A stretch of 64,000 nucleotides of DNA, from assembly GCA_964036045.1 (NCBI GenBank), contig OZ038378.1, forward strand, positions 182,554,944-182,618,943. Direction: 5' to 3'. Each line of letters starts with the position of its first letter. The stretch's first letter is position 1. Under the pieces are notes generated by a model. That model saw nothing but the letters and a program-made list of their open reading frames with translations, did not search any database and was not told where the DNA came from. The position numbers and the translations under genes are program-made. The DNA is from Eutreptiella sp. 'Long Island Sound 2002'. Its lineage: Eukaryota; Euglenozoa; Euglenophyceae; Eutreptiales; Eutreptiaceae. Shown piece after piece: positions 8,012-16,880 of the stretch.

Positions 8012-11000
8012 CAGGCATGATCCCCAAATTCCTGATCGACCATTACTTGATGTAGGGTCGCTTGTCTCCTCTCCCCTGGATCCGGCAGCGGATCCTTCTG
8101 TTGTAGTGGACGAGGTTGGTGTACAGTCCAAGCACAGGGCTCGTCAGTTTGTCACAAAGCTGTGGGTCTCTGATTGCAAGGGAAATTTCCACCTCGCCAC
8201 TTGTTTGTGTGACAATGGATCAGAGGTAAATCTCCAATCCAATTCATTCTTACCCGACGACTGCGTGTTTGAATCGCCTCATCCTGTTACCCTCGAGGGA
8301 GTTTCTGGACATTCTCTCGCAGGTGGGCAACGCGGTTGTTATATATCAACTCATTTGGTCGCTCAAGACCTTTGGGAAGAGCAAAATGTGGAAGAAGTTG
8401 TCCTTAAGGATGACTACTTCTATCGTGCTGACATAAAGTATGACCTTTACTTGGGCCATCCTTGGCTTCGCAAGAACAGGGTAGCGCCCGTAGGTCATCG
8501 TCGTTGTTTTTTGCTGGAGTCAGGTCCCTTGGAGCGTCCTGAATTTCGTTTTTTGCACGCAGGGTTTAAAAGTGCAGAAGAATTTTTGAAGCAAAAGGTG
8601 ACACCAAAATTTGGTGAAGATGTCACCATTGCAGAGGTGAATGGGAGTGCCGATTACTCCCAAGAGTTAGAATGTCTTCGTAGGGACTCCCAGCCACGAC
8701 GCCCTTCGCGCTGGCACTCTTCATCCTACAGAGTTGTCGACAAATGGCGCGATGCAATTTGTGAATACTTTCATGAACATCATTCATTTTGGCCACAGTA
8801 TGATGCATTTGCTAACCGTATGAACAAGCGCTTTGACAAGCACTTTAGCGACGCTTGGACCCACAAATGGGACAAGAAGTTGTGGATTAATCCTCCGTTT
8901 CACTTAATCCAGCAGGTCATCCATAAAATCAAGCAAGATAAAACCCAGGCAATTTTAGTTGTGCCCTTGTGGGACGACAAGCCTTGGTTTCAGGAATTAC
9001 AAGACATTTGTGTTGATTACATCGAACTTCCCAGGAAGATTAAGCTGTATGCCAGGGACGACACAGGTCCCCTGCCACAGCGGTCCTGGAGTTCGCTTGC
9101 ATTCCTGGTGGATGGAAAGCTTTCTGACTCTAATTCTGCTGATTCTAGTACAGATTCCTGTGTTGGGTCTGAATCTGAGGTTGAGCGTGGTACTGATGAT
9201 GAATCTATTTTTTCTGATTTTTGTCCGTCAGATACCCAAGGTGATTCAACGTCCAATGGATCCGCCTCGTCTCCCTCTTCCCCAATACGGTCGACATCGA
9301 AAAGAATCTTCAGTGCACGGGCGAGGAAAAATCTCCAATCGCGCCGCAAATTCAGAGTTTTTTATGAAAAACCCCCTGTGGAAGCTTTCATGGATCCTTT
9401 CGAGGAGCTGGATCACGAAGAGAATCTCTGGGATTTCGACACACGACCCACCTATCTTCAAGAGGCAGTTGATACTGACCTGTTTAGGGACATCCGTAAG
9501 AAGATTCTTCCTGCCAAAGCCGAAGAAGTCGCCAAGGTTTTTTCGACAGTAATTCCTGGCGATCAGGTGGACACTGAATTGTGTTCCAAGTCAGGAGAAA
9601 AGATTTTTGAGGAACGGAAGGACACAACCCTTTCAGGGAAGTTGATCAAAGACCCCCCTGTCCGTGGACAGTTCGGTGAAGCCTTGATCGAGCTTCGTGA
9701 AGGGTACAAGGCAAAAAAACAGCGCCCTTATGAAAATCATGGACACAAACATGAGATACTCCGAAAAATCATCGAGAGAAATCTCAGGGAATTTGGTTGG
9801 CTTGAGGGTTGTATGACCAGCGAATGGTGCTGTTCACCCTTCACAGTCCCGAAGCCACCGCCTGCAGACCAGAACACCATTGATGGTTGGCGAATGGTTG
9901 TTGATTTTCGCAATCTCAACGCCGAAACCAAGGCGGATTCACACCCCCTGCCCCTCATTGAGGAGGAAATCGCCAAGAGGGCGAGAGGTCGTTTGTTCTC
10001 TGTGCTGGATCTCCGTCACGGCTTTCACCAAATGCCGTTGAGGAAGGACAGCCGACCTCTCACCTGTATGTGCACGCCATGTGGCCCAGTCCAATGGACC
10101 GTCATGCCCATGGGGCTGAAGAACGCCCCCTCATTTTTTCAAAGAATGATGGAGGATGTGCTGTTCACAACCCATCCTGAGCTTCGTGCCTTCGTGAGTG
10201 TGTACATAGATGACATAATCATCGCGACGGAAGGGGAGGGACTGACCGAAGCCGAGCTGGTGGCCCTACATGAGAAGCAGCTGAACCAAGTTTTGGACAT
10301 TCTTGACGCCAATCAGCTGATTTGTGGGCCAAAGAAGGGAAAATTATTTTTAAAATCAGTCGAATTTTGTGGTTCTCTCCTAGAGAATGGCACCCGACGA
10401 CCCAGTCCAGGGAAGCTCGTCGCTATTCAGAAGTGGAAGCGCCCTGAGACGATCACGGAGTTGAGAGGATTCCTGGGTTGTTGCAATTTTTACCACACTT
10501 TTGTGCCGAATTATGCCAAATTTGCTGCCCCCCTCACTGAATTATTGAAGGTAGGGAGAGATGCAGGCAAGGCAGGTTCAAAGGTTCGTGTCAAGTGGAC
10601 TGACGAGTGCGAGGAGGCCTTCCATCACTTGAAGGCGGCCCTCTGCGAAGTCGCCACGTTGCATGTGCCGAAATTTGACCGACCCTTCTACATTAGAACC
10701 GACGCATCTAGGTACGCGATCGGAGCTGTCCTTGAACAGGTTGATGAAGCCACCGGCGATCATTACCCTCTTGCATTTTGGTCTCGGAAGCTAGCCCCAC
10801 GCCAAATGCAATGGTCGCCGCGTGAGCAAGAGACGTATGCCATCATCTGTGCTTTAAAAAAGTACCAATCGTGGGTTGGCACCAATCGAGTCGAGGTCCT
10901 GACGGATCATCGATCTCTGGAGTATTGGGCCACTGAACACATTGATACTGTCGCGAGCCCAGCTGGTCGACGGGCCAGATGGCACGAATTTGTCTCTCTG

Positions 11001-13160
11001 TTTGACCTCCATGTGTCGTATCTGCCTGGAAAACACAACACGGTAGCGGATGCTCTGAGCCGATGGGCTTACCCCGCCTCAGAGGGGCTGCAAAGTACCA
11101 ACATCCATGGTACGGAGCAGGACCGCCATGTCATCATCGAATGGGATCAGGAAGAAAAGAAACTCATTCGACGTGCATGCATGCAGTGCGCTGTTAAACA
11201 GCACGCATTGCCGTGTCACGACATCACGGCCATCACAGATCCGGCGCATGCTCACGAGATCTGCACCAAAACGCTGAAAGTCGTGGAAAAAGTCACCGAT
11301 CCCTCCTCAGGGAGTGTGAAACGGTTTGACTATACCCGACAAGTAAGTCGATTTCGGTTGATCGAGGGCATTAAGCGTCGAGATCCGGCCAAAACTCCAC
11401 CCCTGCCTAAAGATTCCCTGATAATCCGTGACTGGACGTCCGATTACCTGCAGGATCCCATGTTTAAAGAGGTCTTTGGAAATCTCCAATCCAAAGATGC
11501 TCACAAGGATGGGATTTTTGCTGAGTACTCGTTGGATGGGGGGAAGCTGTGGATGGAGGGTAAATTGTGTGTGCCAGACGCCCTAGCCCCCCGAGTGTTA
11601 AACTGGTGGCATAAATGGGAGTCCCCCCACGCACATGGCCGTCGACTGTGGTCGATGATTAAACATAGGTTGTTTGGCTCACGGCTATATACTCACTGCA
11701 TGAAAGTAGCCGCCGGATGCGCCCAATGTGCTGTCTCGACGCCCCCCAGCGCGAAGAAGCACGGCCATCTGAGGCCTCATCCTATTCCGGAGCGCCTCTT
11801 TAACAGAGTCACCAGTGATTTTTTCTATCTCGGTGAGCTCGATGACGAAGAGTGCCATTGGACTAATAAAAAAGTCAATGGTGTGCTCCTTATTCAGTGC
11901 CGTCATTCCGGCTACATTCAAGTGTTGCCTTGCAACATTGAGTCGATGACTGGCAAGGCTGCCGCCAAATGGTGCGCGCAGACCTGGATGGGAGGCTGGG
12001 ACGTCCCATCCGAGGTGGTGACGGATTCAGGCAAAGAGTACACCTCCGAATGGTGGAGAGAATTGTGTACTCGCCTTGGAATCCACCACCTGCGATGTGA
12101 AATCCACTCGCATCGAGCGCTGCCTGGCGAAAGAGCCGGCCGCTCACTTATAAATATGCTTCGTAAGGAGCTCGCGAGTGAAAAGGATTTCCATTGGCTT
12201 GAGATTCTGTTCGCCATGCTTCGCCGTTACCACAACACGCCTTTGTATCATGGCCTTTCTCCAAATGAAATTGTCTTTGGACGAAAGAAGTGTTGGTGGA
12301 ACATGCCGTTGAATAATCCTCGCCCCTGTAAAGATGCTTCGCTGTTTTTGGACGAAGTCCAACGAGCAGATAAGACTGTGTCGAAATTAATCGAGAAGCA
12401 TCAAGCTGACTGGCTTTGGGTTCAAAATCAAGGCCGAAAAAACCCCCACAATTTTGAAGTCGATGATCGAGTTTGGCTTCGAAAATCCGAAACCACCCTG
12501 GACGGAGATGACAAGCTTCTCCCCTTGTGGGAGGGGCCATTCGCTGTTACAGCGCGTCTTGGTGAGAACAGGTGGAGGATCCGTGTGGATGTCAGCAGGG
12601 AAATTGACGTTTCGGGCGATCGCCTCAAGAGAGAGATCCCCTCTCCCAAGGATCGGGTTAAACCCCTTTTTTGGACTGCGAAACACTTGTCTGATCGGGT
12701 CATCGAAGGGGGAAAGTACGAACTCAAGAGGATTGTTGAAGCAAGACGTGACGCCAAGGGCGAATGGGAATTTCTGTGTGAGTGGAGGGGCTTTTATTCC
12801 AGTCACAACAACTGGGAACCAGCCCAATCATTTGTCCATGGGTACACCAAGGGGTTCATTGACTTCCTCAAGAAGCACCCCGAAATTGGCGTACTCCTGA
12901 CAGATTGTTTGTCGAAACCAGACAGACAAGTGGAGAGCGACGGAAAACGACCTGTGGTGAATCGAGATCCAGCCTTTTACGGCCCTCAGCAGCCACATTC
13001 CAGGGCTGATCCGTCGATCCCCCCTCCTGCGGTCAGGCCAGCCCAGGAGCCAAATGAGGACCAAGCTTCAAGTTCGGCCGCTGATTTGCAGCGCCCAAGC
13101 CGTACGAGGGCCAGGCCAGACAGGTTGGTGGTCACATGTATTCGTGCTTGGCCGAATTGA
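7977..13160 (+). CDS. pol: Pol polyprotein of element B: PR, MTase-like, RT, RNase H, IN, chromodomain
   Basis: The frame continues directly from gag past TAG 7974-7976 and ends at 13160. No ATG lies near its start, so expression by readthrough is likely. Protease: the active-site motif is DNGS at 8211, where DTG/DSG is usual. A Dam-like methyltransferase segment spans ~8739-9050 with NPPF at 8889-8900. A Ser/Asp-rich linker (9115-9290) leads to the RT (~9780-10550) with YIDD at 10203-10214. RNase H has TDAS with Asp at 10701. Integrase has a Cys/His zinc region at ~11690-11740 and the triad Asp 11817, Asp 12024, Glu 12129. A chromodomain (12700-12860; FLCEWRGF, NNWEP) and a short Ser/Pro-rich tail complete it. 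Every domain is intact and no frameshift is seen. Confidence 0.9.
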   Translation, partial: GSHENRPSPGDFRHDPQIPDRPLLDVGSLVSSPLDPAADPSVVVDEVGVQSKHRARQFVTKLWVSDCKGNFHLATCLCDNGSEVNLQSNSFLPDDCVFESPHPVTLEGVSGHSLAGGQRGCYISTHLVAQDLWEEQNVEEVVLKDDYFYRADIKYDLYLGHPWLRKNRVAPVGHRRCFLLESGPLERPEFRFLHAGFKSAEEFLKQKVTPKFGEDVTIAEVNGSADYSQELECLRRDSQPRRPSRWHSSSYRVVDKWRDAICEYFHEHHSFWPQYDAFANRMNKRFDKHFSDAWTHKWDKKLWINPPFHLIQQVIHKIKQDKTQAILVVPLWDDKPWFQELQDICVDYIELPRKIKLYARDDTGPLPQRSWSSLAFLVDGKLSDSNSADSSTDSCVGSESEVERGTDDESIFSDFCPSDTQGDSTSNGSASSPSSPIRSTSKRIFSARARKNLQSRRKFRVFYEKPPVEAFMDPFEELDHEENLWDFDTRPTYLQEAVDTDLFRDIRKKILPAKAEEVAKVFSTVIPGDQVDTELCSKSGEKIFEERKDTTLSGKLIKDPPVRGQFGEALIELREGYKAKKQRPYENHGHKHEILRKIIERNLREFGWLEGCMTSEWCCSPFTVPKPPPADQNTIDGWRMVVDFRNLNAETKADSHPLPLIEEEIAKRARGRLFSVLDLRHGFHQMPLRKDSRPLTCMCTPCGPVQWTVMPMGLKNAPSFFQRMMEDVLFTTHPELRAFVSVYIDDIIIATEGEGLTEAELVALHEKQLNQVLDILDANQLICGPKKGKLFLKSVEFCGSLLENGTRRPSPGKLVAIQKWKRPETITELRGFLGCCNFYHTFVPNYAKFAAPLTELLKVGRDAGKAGSKVRVKWTDECEEAFHHLKAALCEVATLHVPKFDRPFYIRTDASRYAIGAVLEQVDEATGDHYPLAFWSRKLAPRQMQWSPREQETYAIICALKKYQSWVGTNRVEVLTDHRSLEYWATEHIDTVASPAGRRARWHEFVSLFDLHVSYLPGKHNTVADALSRWAYPASEGLQSTNIHGTEQDRHVIIEWDQEEKKLIRRACMQCAVKQHALPCHDITAITDPAHAHEICTKTLKVVEKVTDPSSGSVKRFDYTRQVSRFRLIEGIKRRDPAKTPPLPKDSLIIRDWTSDYLQDPMFKEVFGNLQSKDAHKDGIFAEYSLDGGKLWMEGKLCVPDALAPRVLNWWHKWESPHAHGRRLWSMIKHRLFGSRLYTHCMKVAAGCAQCAVSTPPSAKKHGHLRPHPIPERLFNRVTSDFFYLGELDDEECHWTNKKVNGVLLIQCRHSGYIQVLPCNIESMTGKAAAKWCAQTWMGGWDVPSEVVTDSGKEYTSEWWRELCTRLGIHHLRCEIHSHRALPGERAGRSLINMLRKELASEKDFHWLEILFAMLRRYHNTPLYHGLSPNEIVFGRKKCWWNMPLNNPRPCKDASLFLDEVQRADKTVSKLIEKHQADWLWVQNQGRKNPHNFEVDDRVWLRKSETTLDGDDKLLPLWEGPFAVTARLGENRWRIRVDVSREIDVSGDRLKREIPSPKDRVKPLFWTAKHLSDRVIEGGKYELKRIVEARRDAKGEWEFLCEWRGFYSSHNNWEPAQSFVHGYTKGFIDFLKKHPEIGVLLTDCLSKPDRQVESDGKRPVVNRDPAFYGPQQPHSRADPSIPPPAVRPAQEPNEDQASSSAADLQRPSRTRARPDRLVVTCIRAWPN
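8739..9050 (+). other. Dam-like N6-adenine methyltransferase domain inside B Pol
   Basis: Between protease and RT, ~104 residues show the order DAFANR, then KKLWINPPF, then AILVVPLWDDKPWF. NPPF fits motif IV, (D/N/S)PP(Y/F/W), of N6-adenine methyltransferases. The whole pattern resembles the MT module of DIRS-type retrotransposons (FASR...PPFSLI...LLVVPxWP). Standard Ty3/gypsy Pol has no domain here. An S-adenosylmethionine-binding FxGxG motif is not obvious, so catalytic activity is uncertain. Equivalent segments occur in A2 and C. Confidence 0.6.
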
Positions 13161-14795
13161 GGAAGCCATCCTACCACATTCTGCTCAATCCACTGTTCAT
13201 TCTTTCTGTTTATGTCATGATGTGGAGAACTGCGAATGTTTGATAATTTGACGTCAATCAACTTTTCTTTGGTCTCCGCTCGGCAGACAAGGCGTAGATA
13301 CGCTGACGGAGTGTGCTGCCGTGTTCAGAAAAAACCAAACTCAGGCTTAATTCAGGCAGATTCGGGGTAATCTTGTCTCTGTTGGTCTGTGCATCTTTGG
13401 AATTTGGCTACTCGTGCAGATGGAAGCAAATGTACATAGTGTCAACGCCGGCCGGCGACATTCACCCCTACAGGCAACCCCTGTAGTACTGGCTGCACCA
13501 GATGCGACGCCAGGAACTCAGATCTCACCTTCATTTGCTGTGATGCTGACGCCAAAGTCCAGATTCAGATCCAGGATCCTCAAATTTACCTTGAATTTCT
13601 CAAGTTTGTCCATCATTCTGCCACTGTTGTACGAAACCCAGACGTCAATTGTTCAGACAACCTTCAGATAGGAGCTCTAGGGACTTCTAAAAGCAACCTC
13701 TGAAGTCTGTAAGCTTCGTTGTATTTTTGGCACACGCCAATGTGAGCTCAATCCGACCTGAAAATGTCGAAATTGGTGAATCCAAGTGTCTTGTGGGACT
13801 CATTCGAAAAAGTGGCCTTGTCCAAGTCGATTGACACCGCCGCCACTGTAAATTCGGTGTCTCTCAGTTATATACTGTCAGTAAAGCGCCTTCAGTGAAC
13901 CTTCGGCGCGTTACATGCCAAGGATCCAGGGTCAGCATGTCCCATCATGATGCATCATCACATGATCCACATTTTGATGGAATCTGTTGGATGCTCGCGA
14001 ACCAACGTGCCGGAAAGCACAATTGAGCTGAATAAACGACAATATATATTAACTTTAGTCTAAACGAAGGTGTTGGTAGTTTCAGTTGTACACATTCCGC
14101 TTCATTTCACCTTCATCTCAGGGAATTTACTCATGTTAGGACAATTTAGATTGATTACCTTGTCATCTCCCATCATTCCTCGAAGATCTGTTTAGATCTA
14201 AGTGAACAGAAGAACATCTCTACCTTCGGTGGTTCACTTAGGGTCTGTAGACTACATGTGTATTTGTTTAACCTCTCGGTGATTGCTTAATCCCCTCAAT
14301 CTCTGCCCAAATTCATTCTCAATTTTGCTGAATCTTGTGATCATCCACCAGATGCGCCAAATCTGAGCCACATGCTGTACTTTTCAGAACGACAAAAGCG
14401 GGATAACACGATGTAGAGTTCGGCGAGGACACCGTAGCGTGCCCGCGACAGCGAAACTGTGCCAGAGCACTGAGATGTCACTCCAATTCTTGATCCCCCC
14501 ACTCAATCCATCAATAATCTACCTCATTCTCAACCAATGCATGGTTTGGTATCGATTCTCGATACGTTTACATGCTTTTTAGCCCGTGACCTAATGTTTT
14601 ACTGCACGGAGGACTGTTCGTCACTTCTCATTCTGTCTCATTTCAGGTTCATCCACCCTGATTCAGTGCCAATTTAGCCCAAATCAGGTCAGATCAAGCA
14701 GATTTCGCCCCATCGAGGCTACATTTCTATGTTTTTCTGGGACTTACCCGCACTACGTTCTTCGTTGACGTAGCGACACACCCCAGTGTGTTTTT
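13161..14795 (+). other. 3' untranslated region of element B
   Basis: This is 1.6 kb between the pol stop and the polypurine tract. Only short frames are present and none looks like an envelope or accessory gene. It is AT-richer than pol. Confidence 0.6.
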
Positions 14796-14805
14796 GGAGG
14801 GGGAG
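14796..14805 (+). other. Polypurine tract of element B
   Basis: GGAGGGGGAG, preceded by a T run, directly abuts the 3' LTR start at 14806. Confidence 0.85.
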
Positions 14806-15337
14806 TGTAAGTGCGGCTAGCCCCATCTGCTCAGATTTTCAGACATTCTGCCCAGATTGGCTACATTTTGGTCATTTTCTTTGCTTCGGCGGAATTGCCG
14901 CCTCGCAGCTCAGTCACAGGATATTTCCTATATATTTCTGAGATGCCGGATTTGATTCCGCGGTCCATTTCCCGTAGATCCGCCGCATTCCGCTATTTTA
15001 GCTGGAATCGCCATTTGCCGCTGACGCGCGCTCGCGGGCCAGATCGGCCAAACCTTTTTACATAAATGGATTATTTAAATCTTTTCAGACAGTTTTGGAC
15101 ACTCAGATGTATTTAGAATAATTCCCCTCAATTTTCTTCATAGACTGGGATTTTCTGCCGGACCACAATCAGCACGGACCTTGCTTCTGTTGTCGCTGCT
15201 CTCGCCTCCGTTGGTGTCCGTGTCCCTGGTTCTACCCCCAATAACAACATCCAGGAAGACTCCTCGCGTGCCTGCCCCACTGGTCTTGCCGGCCCCGAGC
15301 CCTCCGGCACCCACAACGACCCAGGGCAGCACTTTCA
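14806..15337 (+). repeat. 3' LTR of element B
   Basis: It has the same length and ends as the 5' LTR. The site matching the gag ATG is ACG here (15174-15176), so a new copy templated from this LTR's U3/R sequence could lose that start, depending on which region the base falls in. Confidence 0.95.
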
Positions 15338-15342
15338 AGGCG
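15338..15342 (+). repeat. Target-site duplication of element B, right copy
   Basis: AGGCG repeats 4568-4572. LINE sequence resumes immediately after it. Confidence 0.9.
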
Positions 15343-16232
15343 GCCCTCCGTGTGGCTGTAGGGGGTGGGCATCGTCGCGTGCCCTGCCGCGCTGAGGAGG
15401 CCTGGCAGGGCCAGGCGGACCTGGAGGTGGTCCGACCCGACCACCTGGGGGTTTCCATGCCGCGGGCCTAGACGCTTTCCCGCAGGGACCACGGCAGGAG
15501 GGGCTCGTTGACCAGGAAGGTGTCCACCCTGTGCAGGGGTGGGTGGAGCGTGGGGGTCATGTCGTCCGCGCCGCCTGCCGTGGCCCTCCGGAAACCGCAG
15601 GCGTCCCAGCCCGCTCGGAAGTGCTCCGTGGCCGGGTTGGTGGTGGTATCCATGTAGACGTTGGTGTCGCCGGCGATGACCACCGGCTGTCTCCCACCGA
15701 GGCTGCGCGCCGTGGCATACATATGTATGTCGGCCCAGAACGCCGCCCTTCCTGCCCATGGGGATCAGCCTGCCTGCGGTCCGTGGACGTTGATGAGGGT
15801 GAGGCCTCCCCCGTCCATGCGGATCTCCAGGGCCGCGGCCTTCCCGGGGACGATTTCCGTTAAACTGAGCACCTCGTGCTCTGCCACGTACTTGCTGCTG
15901 ACCGCGGTGAGGAGGCCTCCCCCCCTCGAGGTGGAGGTGGCTCCTGTCTCCGCCAGCCTGCTGCTGAGGAAGGGGGTGTACCCCTTATCCCGGAGCGCCG
16001 CGGCCACGTGCATCTCCTGCGCCCGGGTGGCGATCCCTGTTTCCTGGAGCATGATGGCAAAGCCCCCCTCCCGGGGTAGCATGCCGGTGATGAGGTGCTC
16101 CTTGTTGGTACAGGCCGCCGGCCCCCGGCGCCGCCGGAGCGTGTCCCGGAGGGACCGGTCTGGTGGGACGAGGCCGTTGCGCAGGTTCCAGGAGAGGAGC
16201 CACAGGGCGTCGTCCGCCTCATCCTCCCGGAG
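15343..16232 (-). pseudogene. LINE apurinic-type endonuclease domain
   Basis: The reverse strand encodes an exonuclease-endonuclease-phosphatase fold, which nicks target DNA to start LINE insertion. Landmarks in order: WLLSWNLRNGL near 16190 (the N-terminal strand with the metal-binding Asn), IMLQETGI near 16050 (catalytic Glu), NVHGPQAG near 15770, VIAGDTNVYMD near 15670 (GDxN) and GSDHLQV near 15440 (catalytic SDH). The domain is essentially complete, but an in-frame TGA interrupts it at ~15766 and a one-base frameshift near 15470 moves the SDH motif to another frame. The tail joins in frame to the RT fragment across element B. Confidence 0.82.
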
Positions 16233-16235
16233 TCA

Positions 16236-16880
16236 GCTGTCCCGCATCGGCATTGCCGCTGGGTCCGCTGGAGCAGCCAGGTCTCCTGGGTGTGCCGGGG
16301 CCATGGGGTGTGGGGAGCCCGTTCCCAGCGGGGCCCACAGGGGGGCCAGGGGGGCCAGTCCCGCGGGGATGGATCCTTGTTGGGCTGCACCACCAGCCCA
16401 TGGGGCCGCTCCGGGTGCCTCCTCCTCGCCTTCTGCGTGGCCGGCCGCCTGGGGCGGGGGGCGCCGGGCGTACGGGGCATGCCACGGGGACCTCCGTGCC
16501 CTCCCTTGCAGGATGTTGGAGGCCGCCTCCTTGTCGTCCACCGGGGCGGCGGTGTGCACCGCGTGCCACGCCAGGGGTTCCAGCATCGCCCCGCTTGTGT
16601 AGTACTTGTCTGCACACAGGGGGCATTTCGCTGGCTCTGTGGCCCCACGCGCCGGGGGGAGCGGCACCGACTTTCGGATCGCGCCCTCCAGCGCTGGGTC
16701 GAAGGGCAGGTTGGCCAGTGGAACCGTGTGTGGCGCTAACGCGCGGCCCGGGGCCGCCGCATCGAGGGCTCGTGTCGCGGGCGCGGGTCCGAGACTCCGG
16801 GTGCCGTCGCGTTGCGCGTCTGCCTGCAGCCACTCTTGCCAGTGCGTGGCGCTGATTTGGCGGTCGGGCTCGCCCCTCCA
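16236..16880 (-). pseudogene. LINE linker between ORF1 and endonuclease, with CPLC zinc-finger-like motif
   Basis: After the TGA that ends ORF1 at 16881, the same frame stays open for ~215 codons to another TGA at 16233. The residues are Ala/Pro-rich with one Cys/His cluster, CPLCADKYY...WHAVH, near 16620, which could be a zinc finger. Since ORF1, this segment and the endonuclease share one frame, they may have formed one long ORF before two codons became TGA. Alternatively this is the natural start of ORF2. Confidence 0.5.

Larger units (their letters stand above)
4573..15337 (+). mobile_element. Complete Ty3/gypsy chromodomain element B (10.8 kb)
   Basis: Element B has two 532 bp LTRs (4573-5104, 14806-15337) that differ at only about three positions by eye, a primer-binding site abutting the 5' LTR, a polypurine tract abutting the 3' LTR, and a perfect 5 bp target duplication. 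Gag and Pol are each uninterrupted and lie in one frame separated by a single TAG. Near-identical LTRs and open frames indicate a recent insertion into the LINE, and the element may be, or recently have been, competent. Domain order is Gag, protease, methyltransferase-like domain, RT, RNase H, integrase, chromodomain. Confidence 0.95.

Noticed and set aside
13161-14795. A possible envelope-like or accessory ORF in the long B 3' region
   Set aside because: Only short frames exist, with no signal peptide or membrane segment of note.
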